Counted from the stretch's first letter, positions 1 to 5,984 are shown. The stretch: DNA of 7,306 nt from DASWYB01 sp036405195 (GCA_036405195.1 DASWYB010000045.1:1-7306); one strand, 5' to 3'. The notes: generated from the letters alone by a model not told the origin. Program-made: numbers and translations.

Positions 1-127
1 CGCTAAAGCTAGCAAGATACAAAGCCGTGGCAATAACCGCCGAAACTCCGACTGAAATCGTAAAAAACGGACTATGCACAAAAATACGGTTAATCGCTTC
101 GGCCGAGAAAAAAGAGCTCCAATCCAT
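1..127 (-). CDS. Partial membrane protein, N-terminus only (runs off left edge)
   Basis: An open frame runs without a stop from ATG at 127-125 to the window edge, giving 42 visible residues beginning MDWSSFFSAEAINRIFVHSP. A hydrophobic stretch at about residues 20-40 looks like a first transmembrane segment. The start fits a promoter on the same strand: TTGGTT (162-157), a 17-nt spacer and TATAGT (139-134). Only 6 nt separate that -10 from the ATG, so the predicted transcript would begin at the start codon, with no Shine-Dalgarno. The family is not recognisable from so short a piece; an integral membrane enzyme is possible but not supported. The gene is divergent from the operon starting at 267. 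The competing plus-strand frame over 27-266 has no ribosome site and an implausible composition. Confidence 0.5.
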   Translation of the reverse strand, partial: MDWSSFFSAEAINRIFVHSPFFTISVGVSAVIATALYLASFS

Positions 128-133
128 ACATTT

Positions 134-162
134 ACTATACCCAAAAACGGGGCTCGAACCAA
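134..162 (-). promoter_or_regulatory. Sigma-70-type promoter for the left-edge gene
   Basis: The minus strand carries TTGGTT (162-157), 17 nt, then TATAGT (139-134). The predicted transcription start is about 127, which is the A of the ATG, implying a leaderless mRNA. The -10 matches consensus at five of six positions and the spacer is optimal. The assignment rests on motif reading only. Confidence 0.45.
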
Positions 163-213
163 ATCGTTGGCATTTTACGCAAAAAGTATGCGGTTCCGTC
201 TCTTTTTTTATGC

Positions 214-242
214 TTGCTGCTCATAGTTCACTACCCTACAAT
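214..242 (+). promoter_or_regulatory. Promoter of the ytxG/ytxH-like operon
   Basis: TTGCTG (214-219), a 17-nt spacer and TACAAT (237-242) form a reasonable sigma-70 promoter. The predicted start is near 249, giving an 18-nt leader that contains the AAGGAG site at 254-259. The -35 is weak (three of six positions), the -10 is good. Confidence 0.45.
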
Positions 243-266
243 GGGGTAAATATAAGGAGCACATAT

Positions 267-590
267 ATGAACATGTACGATTTCACGTTTTTTGCTGTAG
301 GGGTTGCCTCGGTCCTTGTTTCCATTACACTGATAGCCCTATTCATCTGGGGAATAATGGTAATGAAGCGTTTGAACCGATTATTCGACACACTCGAAGC
401 AATTAGCAAGTCTGGCCTCGAGACAACGCAAGCCATTCACGGTTTTGCCGAAAAAACGACGGAACAACTTTCCATGGCAATTAAAACAATGGTGAGCATT
501 CAAGGGGCCAAGGAAATCGTGGGTGCGATTGGAGAGCAATTCAAGAAAAACAAAAATGAGAAGGAGTCTCACCATGGAACAACAAAATAA
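267..590 (+). CDS. Small single-pass membrane protein, YtxG/DUF948-like
   Basis: A 107-residue protein. I chose ATG 267 because AAGGAG lies at 254-259, 7 nt upstream; the same frame is open back to 27, but that part has no ribosome site and no plausible protein character. Residues about 7-32 are one strongly hydrophobic segment, followed at once by basic residues (KRLNR), so the C-terminal part is probably cytoplasmic. The rest is polar, likely helical (about 36-92), and ends in a Lys/Asn/Glu-rich tail. The build and its position directly before a YtxH-like gene resemble ytxG (DUF948) in the Bacillus ytxGHJ stress operon. This is similarity of architecture and context, not clear homology. The 3' end overlaps the next gene by 17 nt, so translation is probably coupled. 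Function unknown, probably envelope-associated. Confidence 0.75.
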   Translation: MNMYDFTFFAVGVASVLVSITLIALFIWGIMVMKRLNRLFDTLEAISKSGLETTQAIHGFAEKTTEQLSMAIKTMVSIQGAKEIVGAIGEQFKKNKNEKESHHGTTK

Positions 591-960
591 TAAACGTGGA
601 AGTATGATGGGAGCCGCCCTGTTAGGGGCTGCTCTCGGCGCTGCGGCTGGCCTCCTATTCGCCCCTAAATCGGGCAAAGAAACCCGACAAGACCTCACAG
701 ACCTCATGGGTCGAATGAGCAACGAAATCGGCGACCGGACGAGCAAACTACGAGAAGTTACTAAATCGGCTTATAACGAAATTGTCGATGTGGTTGTGAA
801 GCAGTACCAAGAAGCTAAGGAAATCACCACTGAACAAGCAGCCAAGCTACGGGAAGAACTCCGCCAAGGGTACGAGCGGGTAAAAGCCGTGGCCGACGAG
901 CACAAACTTCCAGAGGGGACTTCTGTCGAAGAGAGCCCAAAACAAAAGAGCAAGAAATAA
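574..960 (+). CDS. YtxH domain-containing protein
   Basis: A 128-residue protein starting at ATG 574, with AAGGAG at 561-566 7 nt upstream. A short hydrophobic Ala/Gly-rich segment at residues 12-29 leads into the hallmark LLFAPKSGKETRQDL at about 27-41, which is typical of YtxH proteins. The rest is a long charged amphipathic helix, probably coiled coil (about 42-108), and a Lys/Glu/Ser-rich disordered tail. YtxH proteins are small membrane-anchored proteins tied to general stress in Firmicutes; their molecular role is not established. The frame overlaps the preceding gene by 17 nt, and both are likely translated from one mRNA ending at the hairpin at 965-990. The domain call is firm; any stress role here is inferred from relatives. 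Confidence 0.85.
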   Translation: MEQQNNKRGSMMGAALLGAALGAAAGLLFAPKSGKETRQDLTDLMGRMSNEIGDRTSKLREVTKSAYNEIVDVVVKQYQEAKEITTEQAAKLREELRQGYERVKAVADEHKLPEGTSVEESPKQKSKK

Positions 961-964
961 GAGC

Positions 965-990
965 AGCCGGCGGTTCCCCGCCGGCTTTCT
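965..990 (+). terminator. Rho-independent terminator of the ytxG/ytxH-like operon
   Basis: A perfect 9-bp stem (965-973 with 978-986) closes a TTCC loop and is followed by a short T-rich tail (TTTCT). It lies 4 nt after the ytxH-like stop. On the minus strand the same stem is followed by a moderately T-rich run (CTCTTATTTCTT), so it may also end the convergent sigma-factor transcript. Confidence 0.8.
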
Positions 991-1023
991 CGAAGATGAA
1001 GATAAAGGACGCGACAGAAGCCG

Positions 1024-1857
1024 CTACCCCATCGCGAGATGCCGATAGAGAATCGGTCGCATGAACGTTAGAGCACGCTTCTCAGCCTGTGAAACTGCTT
1101 GTTTTGTCATACGGAGCACCTCTGCAGCCGCAAGTTGGGTGTGAGGAGGACAACCCAATCCGTAACGAAGCCGAATAACGTCTCGCCACTTTTTCTTAGG
1201 TAGACGTCCCCAAGCGTACTGAACTACATCAACAGTGACGCTTCTTCCCACCGTATCAAACGGATGAGGTTCATCACACGGCACAACATCGACAAAGAAG
1301 TCAGGTGATTGATCTTCTGTTACCGGCTCATCTAGGGAGTATACACATTCACCTACCCCCAAAAGAGCTGCTTCGAGTTGCCCACTGTTCAGGCCTGTCG
1401 CGGATAGCATTTCCTCCCAGGTAGGAGAGCGGTGCTCAGACTGATACGTCTTATTCCAGAGGGTAGCAAGCTTCGCTCTGGCTTCGTGAATGTGAACAGG
1501 CACACGAATGACTGAGTCGCCGTTCTCCTTTGCCCGTTTCATCGCCTGACGCACCCACGGAGTGACATAGGTAGAAACACGAGTGCGGTAGGACTTCTTG
1601 TACTTCCGAAAACCGTGGATCAACCCATCAATTCCGTGCCCCACTAAATCCTCATACGACAGTGAGTTACAGTGAGGTTCGACCTTGCCGGCTTCTGCCC
1701 GGACAAGACAGATGAAGCTAGCAATCAATCGCTCGAGAATCTGGCGATTTCGACCGCGCTGCCACTGCAGTACTAACTCTCTCTGTTCCTGGTAGGATAA
1801 AAAGAGAGGAGCAATGACGAGAGGGTTGTGAGGAGCGAGAAGTTCTAAAGCAAGCAT
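1024..1857 (-). CDS. Divergent sigma-70-family RNA polymerase sigma factor
   Basis: A 277-residue protein starting at ATG 1857, with AGGGGAA at 1868-1862 as ribosome site. It would direct RNA polymerase to promoters. Regions follow the primary-like order: partial 1.2 (about 20-45), 2.1 (45-62), 2.2 with YEDLVGHGIDGL (68-79), 2.3/2.4 with STYVTPWVRQAMKR (95-108) and IRVPVH (117-122), region 3 (about 123-175, including PTWEEML), and region 4 (about 211-267) with a C-terminal helix-turn-helix near 239-265. There is no acidic region 1.1. Several normally conserved positions differ: by alignment to E. coli RpoD, F427 is V94, W433 is P100, T440 is K107, and Q406/E407 are G73/H74. Y430, W434 and Q437 equivalents remain (Y97, W101, Q104). 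An alternative sigma is more likely than the housekeeping one. Its regulon is unknown. Confidence 0.85.
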   Translation of the reverse strand: MLALELLAPHNPLVIAPLFLSYQEQRELVLQWQRGRNRQILERLIASFICLVRAEAGKVEPHCNSLSYEDLVGHGIDGLIHGFRKYKKSYRTRVSTYVTPWVRQAMKRAKENGDSVIRVPVHIHEARAKLATLWNKTYQSEHRSPTWEEMLSATGLNSGQLEAALLGVGECVYSLDEPVTEDQSPDFFVDVVPCDEPHPFDTVGRSVTVDVVQYAWGRLPKKKWRDVIRLRYGLGCPPHTQLAAAEVLRMTKQAVSQAEKRALTFMRPILYRHLAMG

Positions 1858-1870
1858 ATCTTTCCCCTAC

Positions 1871-1900
1871 TCGACCATTCGAGCACGCGCTTATTATAAT
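1871..1900 (+). promoter_or_regulatory. Promoter of lepB, overlapping the divergent sigma promoter
   Basis: TCGACC (1871-1876), 18 nt, then a perfect TATAAT (1895-1900). The predicted start is near 1907, about 73 nt before the lepB ATG. Its -10 occupies the same palindromic octamer as the divergent promoter, so polymerase binding at the two should be mutually exclusive. Confidence 0.5.
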
Positions 1901-1922
1901 CTATGTGAGAGCAAAGAGACAA
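1893..1922 (-). promoter_or_regulatory. Promoter of the sigma-factor gene
   Basis: The minus strand carries TTGTCT (1922-1917), 18 nt, then TATAAT (1898-1893). The predicted start is near 1886, giving a leader of about 29 nt that includes the AGGGGAA ribosome site. The -10 is a perfect match and overlaps the divergent lepB -10 within the palindrome ATTATAAT (1893-1900). Confidence 0.5.
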
Positions 1923-1979
1923 CCCTTTGGAGACCTTGCCCTAGCCAGCACAAAAATTGTGTGGGATGATAGGCTTACT

Positions 1980-2561
1980 ATGTTTTCATTTATCCAATCC
2001 GTTGTTATTACTGTTCTCTTGGCATTCTTACTTCGTTTCTTTGTACTCCAACCTTTTATTGTCGAAGGTTCGAGCATGGAACCTAATTTTCATGACCAGC
2101 AGTATATTATTATCGACAAACTGTCCTACCGCATGCGTGAGCCTCATCGTGGCGAGGTGATTGTCTTTCATCCACCAGTCGCTATAACGCAAAATTATAT
2201 TAAACGAATTATTGGCCTTCCAGGTGAGACCGTTTTAGTAAAAGAAGGTGAAGTATTCGTCAATGGTAAAAAAGTTGATGAGCCTTATTTAGGCAACGAG
2301 AACCACCACACCTTACCTATCAGCACACAATCCCCTGTGACTCTAGGAGATGACGAATACTTTGTGATGGGAGATAACCGGACACACTCTTCCGACTCCC
2401 GTGAGTTTGGCGCCTTAAAAAAGGCGAACATCGAAGGCCGCACTTGGTTTATCGCTTTTCCATTTCGTGACTTCGAATTCATACACAAACCAAATTACAA
2501 CCTCAGCTTGGCACCGTTTGCCACCAAGATTTCTTTAGCCTTAAAAGACCTCACTAACTAG
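1980..2561 (+). CDS. lepB: Signal peptidase I
   Basis: A 193-residue membrane serine protease that removes signal peptides from exported preproteins at the outer face of the inner membrane. One N-terminal transmembrane segment (about 5-25) precedes the catalytic serine in EGSSMEP (Ser32). The general-base lysine is in YIKRIIGLPGE (Lys75), and the last conserved box is GDNRTHSSDSREFG (131-144). This is the short, single-anchor type usual outside Enterobacteria. I chose ATG 1980 because the anchor begins there; the frame is open back to GTG 1905, but those 25 residues are polar and atypical. No convincing Shine-Dalgarno precedes 1980. The gene is divergent from the sigma factor and closed by its own terminator. 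The secreted protein encoded downstream is a plausible substrate. Confidence 0.93.
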   Translation: MFSFIQSVVITVLLAFLLRFFVLQPFIVEGSSMEPNFHDQQYIIIDKLSYRMREPHRGEVIVFHPPVAITQNYIKRIIGLPGETVLVKEGEVFVNGKKVDEPYLGNENHHTLPISTQSPVTLGDDEYFVMGDNRTHSSDSREFGALKKANIEGRTWFIAFPFRDFEFIHKPNYNLSLAPFATKISLALKDLTN

Positions 2562-2566
2562 AGCAC

Positions 2567-2592
2567 AAGCGCCTCACCGGAGGCGCTTTTTT
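2567..2592 (+). terminator. Rho-independent terminator of lepB
   Basis: A seven-pair GC-rich stem (2569-2575 with 2580-2586), extended by AA/TT, closes an ACCG loop and runs straight into six T residues (2587-2592). It begins 5 nt after the lepB stop. Confidence 0.92.
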
Positions 2593-2604
2593 GATACGTA
2601 AGAC

Positions 2605-2633
2605 TTGACAAAATAACTAATTTATGGTATAGA
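2605..2633 (+). promoter_or_regulatory. Near-consensus sigma-70 promoter for the secreted orphan
   Basis: A perfect TTGACA (2605-2610), a 17-nt spacer and TATAGA (2628-2633). This is the strongest promoter in the window by consensus match. The predicted start is near 2640, leaving a leader of about 46 nt to ATG 2687. Confidence 0.8.
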
Positions 2634-2640
2634 TTAAGGC

Positions 2641-2706
2641 ATGTATTTGAGGAGCGGATGGCCGCTCATGACCGGGAGAGTACGAGATGCGATTGGGAAA
2701 GGTTAG
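2641..2706 (+). CDS. Possible leaderless upstream ORF (21 codons) overlapping the next start
   Basis: An ATG at 2641 lies one base after the predicted transcription start and opens a 21-residue frame (MYLRSGWPLMTGRVRDAIGK, then G and stop). It ends at 2706, inside the secreted-protein gene but in another frame. Its first half contains the hairpin at 2652-2667. Translation of it could compete or couple with the start at 2687. A short ORF here could easily occur by chance, so this is a weak call. Confidence 0.2.
   Translation: MYLRSGWPLMTGRVRDAIGKG
2652..2667 (+). promoter_or_regulatory. Leader hairpin before the secreted-protein gene
   Basis: GAGCGG (2652-2657) and CCGCTC (2662-2667) form a perfect 6-bp stem with an ATGG loop. 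It lies between the promoter and the GGGAGAG ribosome site (2674-2680) and is not followed by T residues, so it is not a terminator. It may stabilise the mRNA 5' end or affect translation; the role is unproven. Confidence 0.4.
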
Positions 2707-3118
2707 TCTCTTGAGCCTGATGGTTGCCCTTACGGTATTTGGGCTCCTCGGCAGTGCGGTTGCCGCGATGATTGGGGCACGCCCGCATCAAGTGAGTCGG
2801 GAAATCAGGCTGCCGGACGGCTCCGCCTCCATTAGCCTCGATGCGAAAAGTAACACCCTGCTCATCTGCGGGGACCGACCCGGGCAGCCCTGCTCGGAAG
2901 GCGGAAGCTACCTCGTGAAGGATGCATCCAATATGAAGGACATCCGCAACCTTCGCTGGGGCAAGGACGCGTCCGGACTCCAACTCGTGGCCTGGGAATT
3001 CCTCCGCTCTGACGATGTGTGGATACCAGCGAGCCGAATCCCCGGCAAGCAATGGTACTCGTCATACGAGCGAGACAGCGGACCCGAGAAGCACTTCCTC
3101 ATCCGCCAGGACCCATAG
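2687..3118 (+). CDS. Small secreted protein of unknown function
   Basis: A 143-residue protein starting at ATG 2687 behind GGGAGAG (2674-2680). It has a classical signal peptide: basic MRLGK, a hydrophobic core (about 7-24), and a small-residue site near SAVAA (23-27), fitting cleavage by signal peptidase I. There is no lipobox cysteine. The predicted mature part is polar, with two cysteines (61 and 69) close enough for a disulfide, several tryptophans (91, 103, 112, 123) and a beta-rich look, so it may be a small extracytoplasmic domain. I do not recognise the family. It has its own strong promoter and a terminator shared with the convergent der gene, so it is a single-gene unit. It reads richer in G+C than lepB next door, which could reflect separate origin. 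Confidence 0.75.
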   Translation: MRLGKVSLLSLMVALTVFGLLGSAVAAMIGARPHQVSREIRLPDGSASISLDAKSNTLLICGDRPGQPCSEGGSYLVKDASNMKDIRNLRWGKDASGLQLVAWEFLRSDDVWIPASRIPGKQWYSSYERDSGPEKHFLIRQDP

Positions 3119-3138
3119 TCGCCCACGGTGGGCACACA

Positions 3139-3175
3139 AAACGCCCGAGAGATCTTTTAGGTCTCCCGGGCGTTT
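3139..3175. terminator. Bidirectional terminator between the secreted orphan and der
   Basis: A long stem pairs 3139-3154 with 3160-3175, with one A/C mismatch and one G-T wobble, around a TTTTA loop. On the plus strand the T-rich tail continues to about 3183, touching the der stop codon. On the minus strand the stem is followed by TTTTGTGTG. It fits the two convergent genes. Confidence 0.85.
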
Positions 3176-3181
3176 GCTGTT

Positions 3182-4333
3182 TTATTCTTCTATTTCGTCT
3201 ACTTCTGCATTCTGAGGAGCAAAGTCCGTCGATTTTGTGTGCTTTTTGATCGCTTCGGTGAGGACGTTTACAAATTCTTTCGTGCCTGATCCGTCTAAGG
3301 CGGAGATAAAGTAGTACGGCAACCGTTGCATAAACACAAAACGGCGTAAAAACTTTTCGCCGAGGCGTTTACGTTCGTTCGTGCTCAGTCGCATAATATT
3401 TTGCTGTGCGCGGTCGATTTTATTTAAAACGAGAATCACATCTTTATTGGCTTCTAACGCGTACATAACCACATGAGCATCGCCACGTGTTGGCCGCTCC
3501 TCGATGGTAAGCACAACGACCACGATGTCACTCTGGTTAATGGCGCGAATAGTACGGAAGAGCGAGAACTTTTCGATGCCCGCTTCGATACTTCCGCGAC
3601 GGCGGATACCAGCCGTATCGATAAACATAAACTTTTGGCCATTAGGCAAAGTGGCTTCTTCTTTGACGTTATCGCGAGTTGTACCGGCAACAGGGCTCAC
3701 TACAGCGCGATCTTCGCCTAAAATGCGATTCAGGAGGGAGGACTTACCAACATTCGGCCGACCAATAAAAGTTACACGTGGTAATCCCCGTGACTCATCG
3801 CTACCTTCATATGGATAATTTTCGATTAAATAGTCCACAAACTCACCCACCCCACTACCGTGAATACCCGAAACCGCAAACAGGGTATCAATACCTAATT
3901 CATGAAACACATCAGCCTGGGTACTAATTGCGGCATTATCGGATTTGTTGGCTAACACAACAATAGGCTTATTATGCTTACGGAGTTCATTAATAAGTTT
4001 CTTTTCAGTCGGATGAAGTCCCTCTTTAACATCAACAACGAGAGCCACGAGCGTGGCTTCTTCGATAGCGAGGGCTACCTGTTCTTCCATAGCGGTCTGG
4101 AGCTGAGCTTGCTCGATTTCGTCTTCTTCGTCTTCGAATAAAACGCCAGCCGTGTCAACGATCGACCAGCTATTGCCAAACCACTCGGCAACACCAAAGT
4201 TCCGGTCACGGGTTGTGCCGGCGATAAACGAAGTAATCGCCTCACGGCGACCGATCAAACGATTAAAAAGAGTTGATTTGCCCACATTGGGTCGCCCAAC
4301 CAGGGCGATAATGGGACGATGCTCATTATTCAT
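3182..4333 (-). CDS. der: Ribosome-assembly GTPase Der (EngA), lacking the C-terminal KH-like domain
   Basis: A 383-residue double GTPase needed for 50S subunit maturation. G domain 1 has GRPNVGKS (13-20), AGTTRD (38-43), DTAG (60-63) and NKSD (129-132). G domain 2 has GRPNVGKS (191-198), AGTTRD (216-221), DTAG (239-242), NKID (304-307) and a SALDGSG end motif (344-350). An acidic linker joins them (about 173-183). The protein stops about 33 residues later, in an acidic tail (VDEIEE), so the KH-like domain that normally completes Der (family lengths about 430-490) is missing. I chose ATG 4333 because GTPase homology starts there; the frame is open to 4666, but that extension is antisense to priA. 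There is no Shine-Dalgarno, and a TATACT lies 6 nt upstream. Divergent from priA. Confidence 0.93.
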   Translation of the reverse strand: MNNEHRPIIALVGRPNVGKSTLFNRLIGRREAITSFIAGTTRDRNFGVAEWFGNSWSIVDTAGVLFEDEEDEIEQAQLQTAMEEQVALAIEEATLVALVVDVKEGLHPTEKKLINELRKHNKPIVVLANKSDNAAISTQADVFHELGIDTLFAVSGIHGSGVGEFVDYLIENYPYEGSDESRGLPRVTFIGRPNVGKSSLLNRILGEDRAVVSPVAGTTRDNVKEEATLPNGQKFMFIDTAGIRRRGSIEAGIEKFSLFRTIRAINQSDIVVVVLTIEERPTRGDAHVVMYALEANKDVILVLNKIDRAQQNIMRLSTNERKRLGEKFLRRFVFMQRLPYYFISALDGSGTKEFVNVLTEAIKKHTKSTDFAPQNAEVDEIEE

Positions 4334-4339
4334 AAGTAT

Positions 4340-4345
4340 AGTATA
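4340..4345 (-). promoter_or_regulatory. -10 element for der, implying a leaderless mRNA
   Basis: TATACT (4345-4340, minus strand) is followed by 6 nt and then the der ATG, so the predicted start falls on the ATG. A second, overlapping TATACT occurs at 4340-4335. No good -35 is visible at the usual distance, which weakens the call. Confidence 0.4.
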
Positions 4346-4369
4346 CCTGATAAACATGTTAGGAGCTAG

Positions 4370-4378
4370 TGTTATACT
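4370..4378 (+). promoter_or_regulatory. Extended -10 promoter for priA
   Basis: TGtTATACT (4370-4378) is an extended -10 element. The predicted start is near 4385, giving a 15-nt leader that is T-rich and lacks a Shine-Dalgarno. The -35 is poor, as is common with extended -10 promoters. Confidence 0.4.
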
Positions 4379-4399
4379 ACCAACAGAGTTATTTTTTCT

Positions 4400-5968
4400 A
4401 TGCAATACGCGCAAATAATTGCCGACCACAAAGCCGGCTACGAACCATTTACCTATCAAATTCCCACTCCCTTGCTCGCTCACCTTGCGAAAGGGAGCGT
4501 GGTTCTCGTCCCCGTTGGCAGAGAGACCGTTCATGGTGTTGTCGTGGATTTTATCCGCCGTGTCGACGATACCTTGGCGCCAAAACTCAAACCAATTGAA
4601 TCCGTTGTCTACCCAGGAGCATTTATTCCGGGCTACTTGATCGACGCGGTGTATGAGCTCAAACAAAAATACGGGTATGGGCTGAGTGCAACACTCTTTT
4701 GTTTTTTACCCGAATTCCCCAAACGGAAACAAAGCGAAATTATAAGTTCGGGCAAACCAGGCCGAGGTTACAAAGTTCATGAATCAATCATAGACCTTCC
4801 TCGAAGAGCCGATGTTTATCGCAATCTGGCCAAGCGCGTAGCCCAATCAGGCCAAAGCCTCCTGATTATTACCAGCAGCCATAACGCGACAGAGGCATTA
4901 TGCGACAAACTCAAAGTTCCCTTTACCTTATTTCCGGCAGACCCATCAGCCAAGTCCCGGCGAGAATATTTTTTACATGCCCTTTCCGCTGAGCCAACTA
5001 TTTTTATTGGTACCCGAGGCGCCATAGCCACCCCCTTAAACCGGATAGGAGCGGTCGTTATCGATGAACCGTGGCTTCCTGGCCATAAAGAAGATAGCTC
5101 CCCAAAAATGTGGTCGGCGCTTGCCATGCAAGCCGTGTGTAAAATGCGCGGCATCCCTCTCTATCTTATCTCGTCGGTCGCCTGGCCGGAGTCACAACTG
5201 TTGCATGCCAGACAATCGGTTATCCAGACATCAACACCGGGAGAACTCACCATTGTTCCCAAGCGTCCGCTCACCGAAATCGTCACGCAGTTCCTAGCTG
5301 ACCACGACGACGCTCACGCCACTTTAGCAGTATTTGTACACGAAACACATCGGCCGGTGTATTGGTGCGCTACCTGCGAACGAGCCTGGCCCGAATCTGG
5401 CACCTGCCAAAAATGCCGCAAGGAAACGATTATGCTTCCGCCAATTACTTGCGACACATTGCACAAGCTCCTCATCCCTCACGTCCCTGATGCACATATT
5501 ACGGTTCTTCCAGCCGAAGCACTCGCACAATATCGCACATTTACCGCGGCGCTGGTTATTAACTTTGATGTCTATTTATCGATCACCGACTTTCGAGCAC
5601 CGTCGTATTTGCGCACACTTATTACCCTGCTTCGAGCTCAGGCTAAGCATGTTCAACTGGTCACTGCCCACCCAGACACCTGGACACCTCTGACGCAGCC
5701 GTTCGACTTCGATGCCCAACTTGTAGAACGCCAAACTCATAATCTACCTCCGTTTTCCTGGGCAGTTACATTGTCGGGCAAACAAAAACCCACACTTGAA
5801 AAGCTCGACTTAAACGAAGCTCCAGATATTCTAAAAGCCAGTAAGATCCATAAACGCCGTGACGAATACTGTATCTCGCTCTTAGTCAAAACGACTGGGC
5901 ACCTCCCAAACGCCTGGCATAAAAAATCCGGCCTTAAAATCGACTACTTACCGAACTACGTTGAATAG
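4400..5968 (+). CDS. priA: Degenerate PriA (primosomal protein N'), helicase motifs lost
   Basis: A 522-residue protein, short against about 730 in E. coli PriA, which reloads the replisome at collapsed forks. The N-terminal DNA-binding part is recognisable (YAQIIADHKAGYEPFTYQIP, about 3-22; GSVVLVPVGRETVHGVVVDF, 32-51). The helicase core is only a relic. No Walker A GxxxxGKT precedes residue 140. GTRGAIATP (204-212) and VVIDEP (219-224) sit where PriA has GTRSALFTP and the DEEH box, so the last two catalytic residues are replaced. ITDFRAPSYLRTLITLLRAQAKH (about 395-417) matches motif VI, but the AGRAGR arginines are gone. One four-cysteine zinc knuckle (323, 326, 336, 339) replaces the usual eight cysteines. 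NLPPFS (448-453) marks the C-terminal domain. Probably a structural primosome protein without helicase activity, as annotated for actinobacterial PriA. No ribosome site. Confidence 0.85.
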   Translation: MQYAQIIADHKAGYEPFTYQIPTPLLAHLAKGSVVLVPVGRETVHGVVVDFIRRVDDTLAPKLKPIESVVYPGAFIPGYLIDAVYELKQKYGYGLSATLFCFLPEFPKRKQSEIISSGKPGRGYKVHESIIDLPRRADVYRNLAKRVAQSGQSLLIITSSHNATEALCDKLKVPFTLFPADPSAKSRREYFLHALSAEPTIFIGTRGAIATPLNRIGAVVIDEPWLPGHKEDSSPKMWSALAMQAVCKMRGIPLYLISSVAWPESQLLHARQSVIQTSTPGELTIVPKRPLTEIVTQFLADHDDAHATLAVFVHETHRPVYWCATCERAWPESGTCQKCRKETIMLPPITCDTLHKLLIPHVPDAHITVLPAEALAQYRTFTAALVINFDVYLSITDFRAPSYLRTLITLLRAQAKHVQLVTAHPDTWTPLTQPFDFDAQLVERQTHNLPPFSWAVTLSGKQKPTLEKLDLNEAPDILKASKIHKRRDEYCISLLVKTTGHLPNAWHKKSGLKIDYLPNYVE

Positions 5969-5984
5969 AGATTCCTCACAAAAT

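Noticed and set aside
148..165. GGTTCGAGCCCC on the minus strand, resembling a tRNA T-loop
   Set aside because: The flanking bases do not pair into a T stem and no acceptor, D or anticodon arm surrounds it; it is read as promoter sequence instead.
27..266. N-terminal extension of the 267-590 gene back to ATG 27
   Set aside because: It has no ribosome site, an implausible composition, overlaps the left-edge minus-strand frame, and ignores the well-placed AAGGAG before ATG 267.
1905..1979. GTG start extending lepB by 25 residues
   Set aside because: The added residues are polar and atypical before the membrane anchor. The GTG lies at or before the predicted transcription start (about 1907).
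3121..3133. Palindrome GCCCACGGTGGGC after the secreted-protein stop
   Set aside because: The loop is too small for the full stem, no T-run follows, and the larger hairpin just downstream explains termination.
4334..4666. 111-residue N-terminal extension of Der
   Set aside because: It lies antisense to the start of priA, shows no similarity to Der, and the GTPase homology begins right after ATG 4333.
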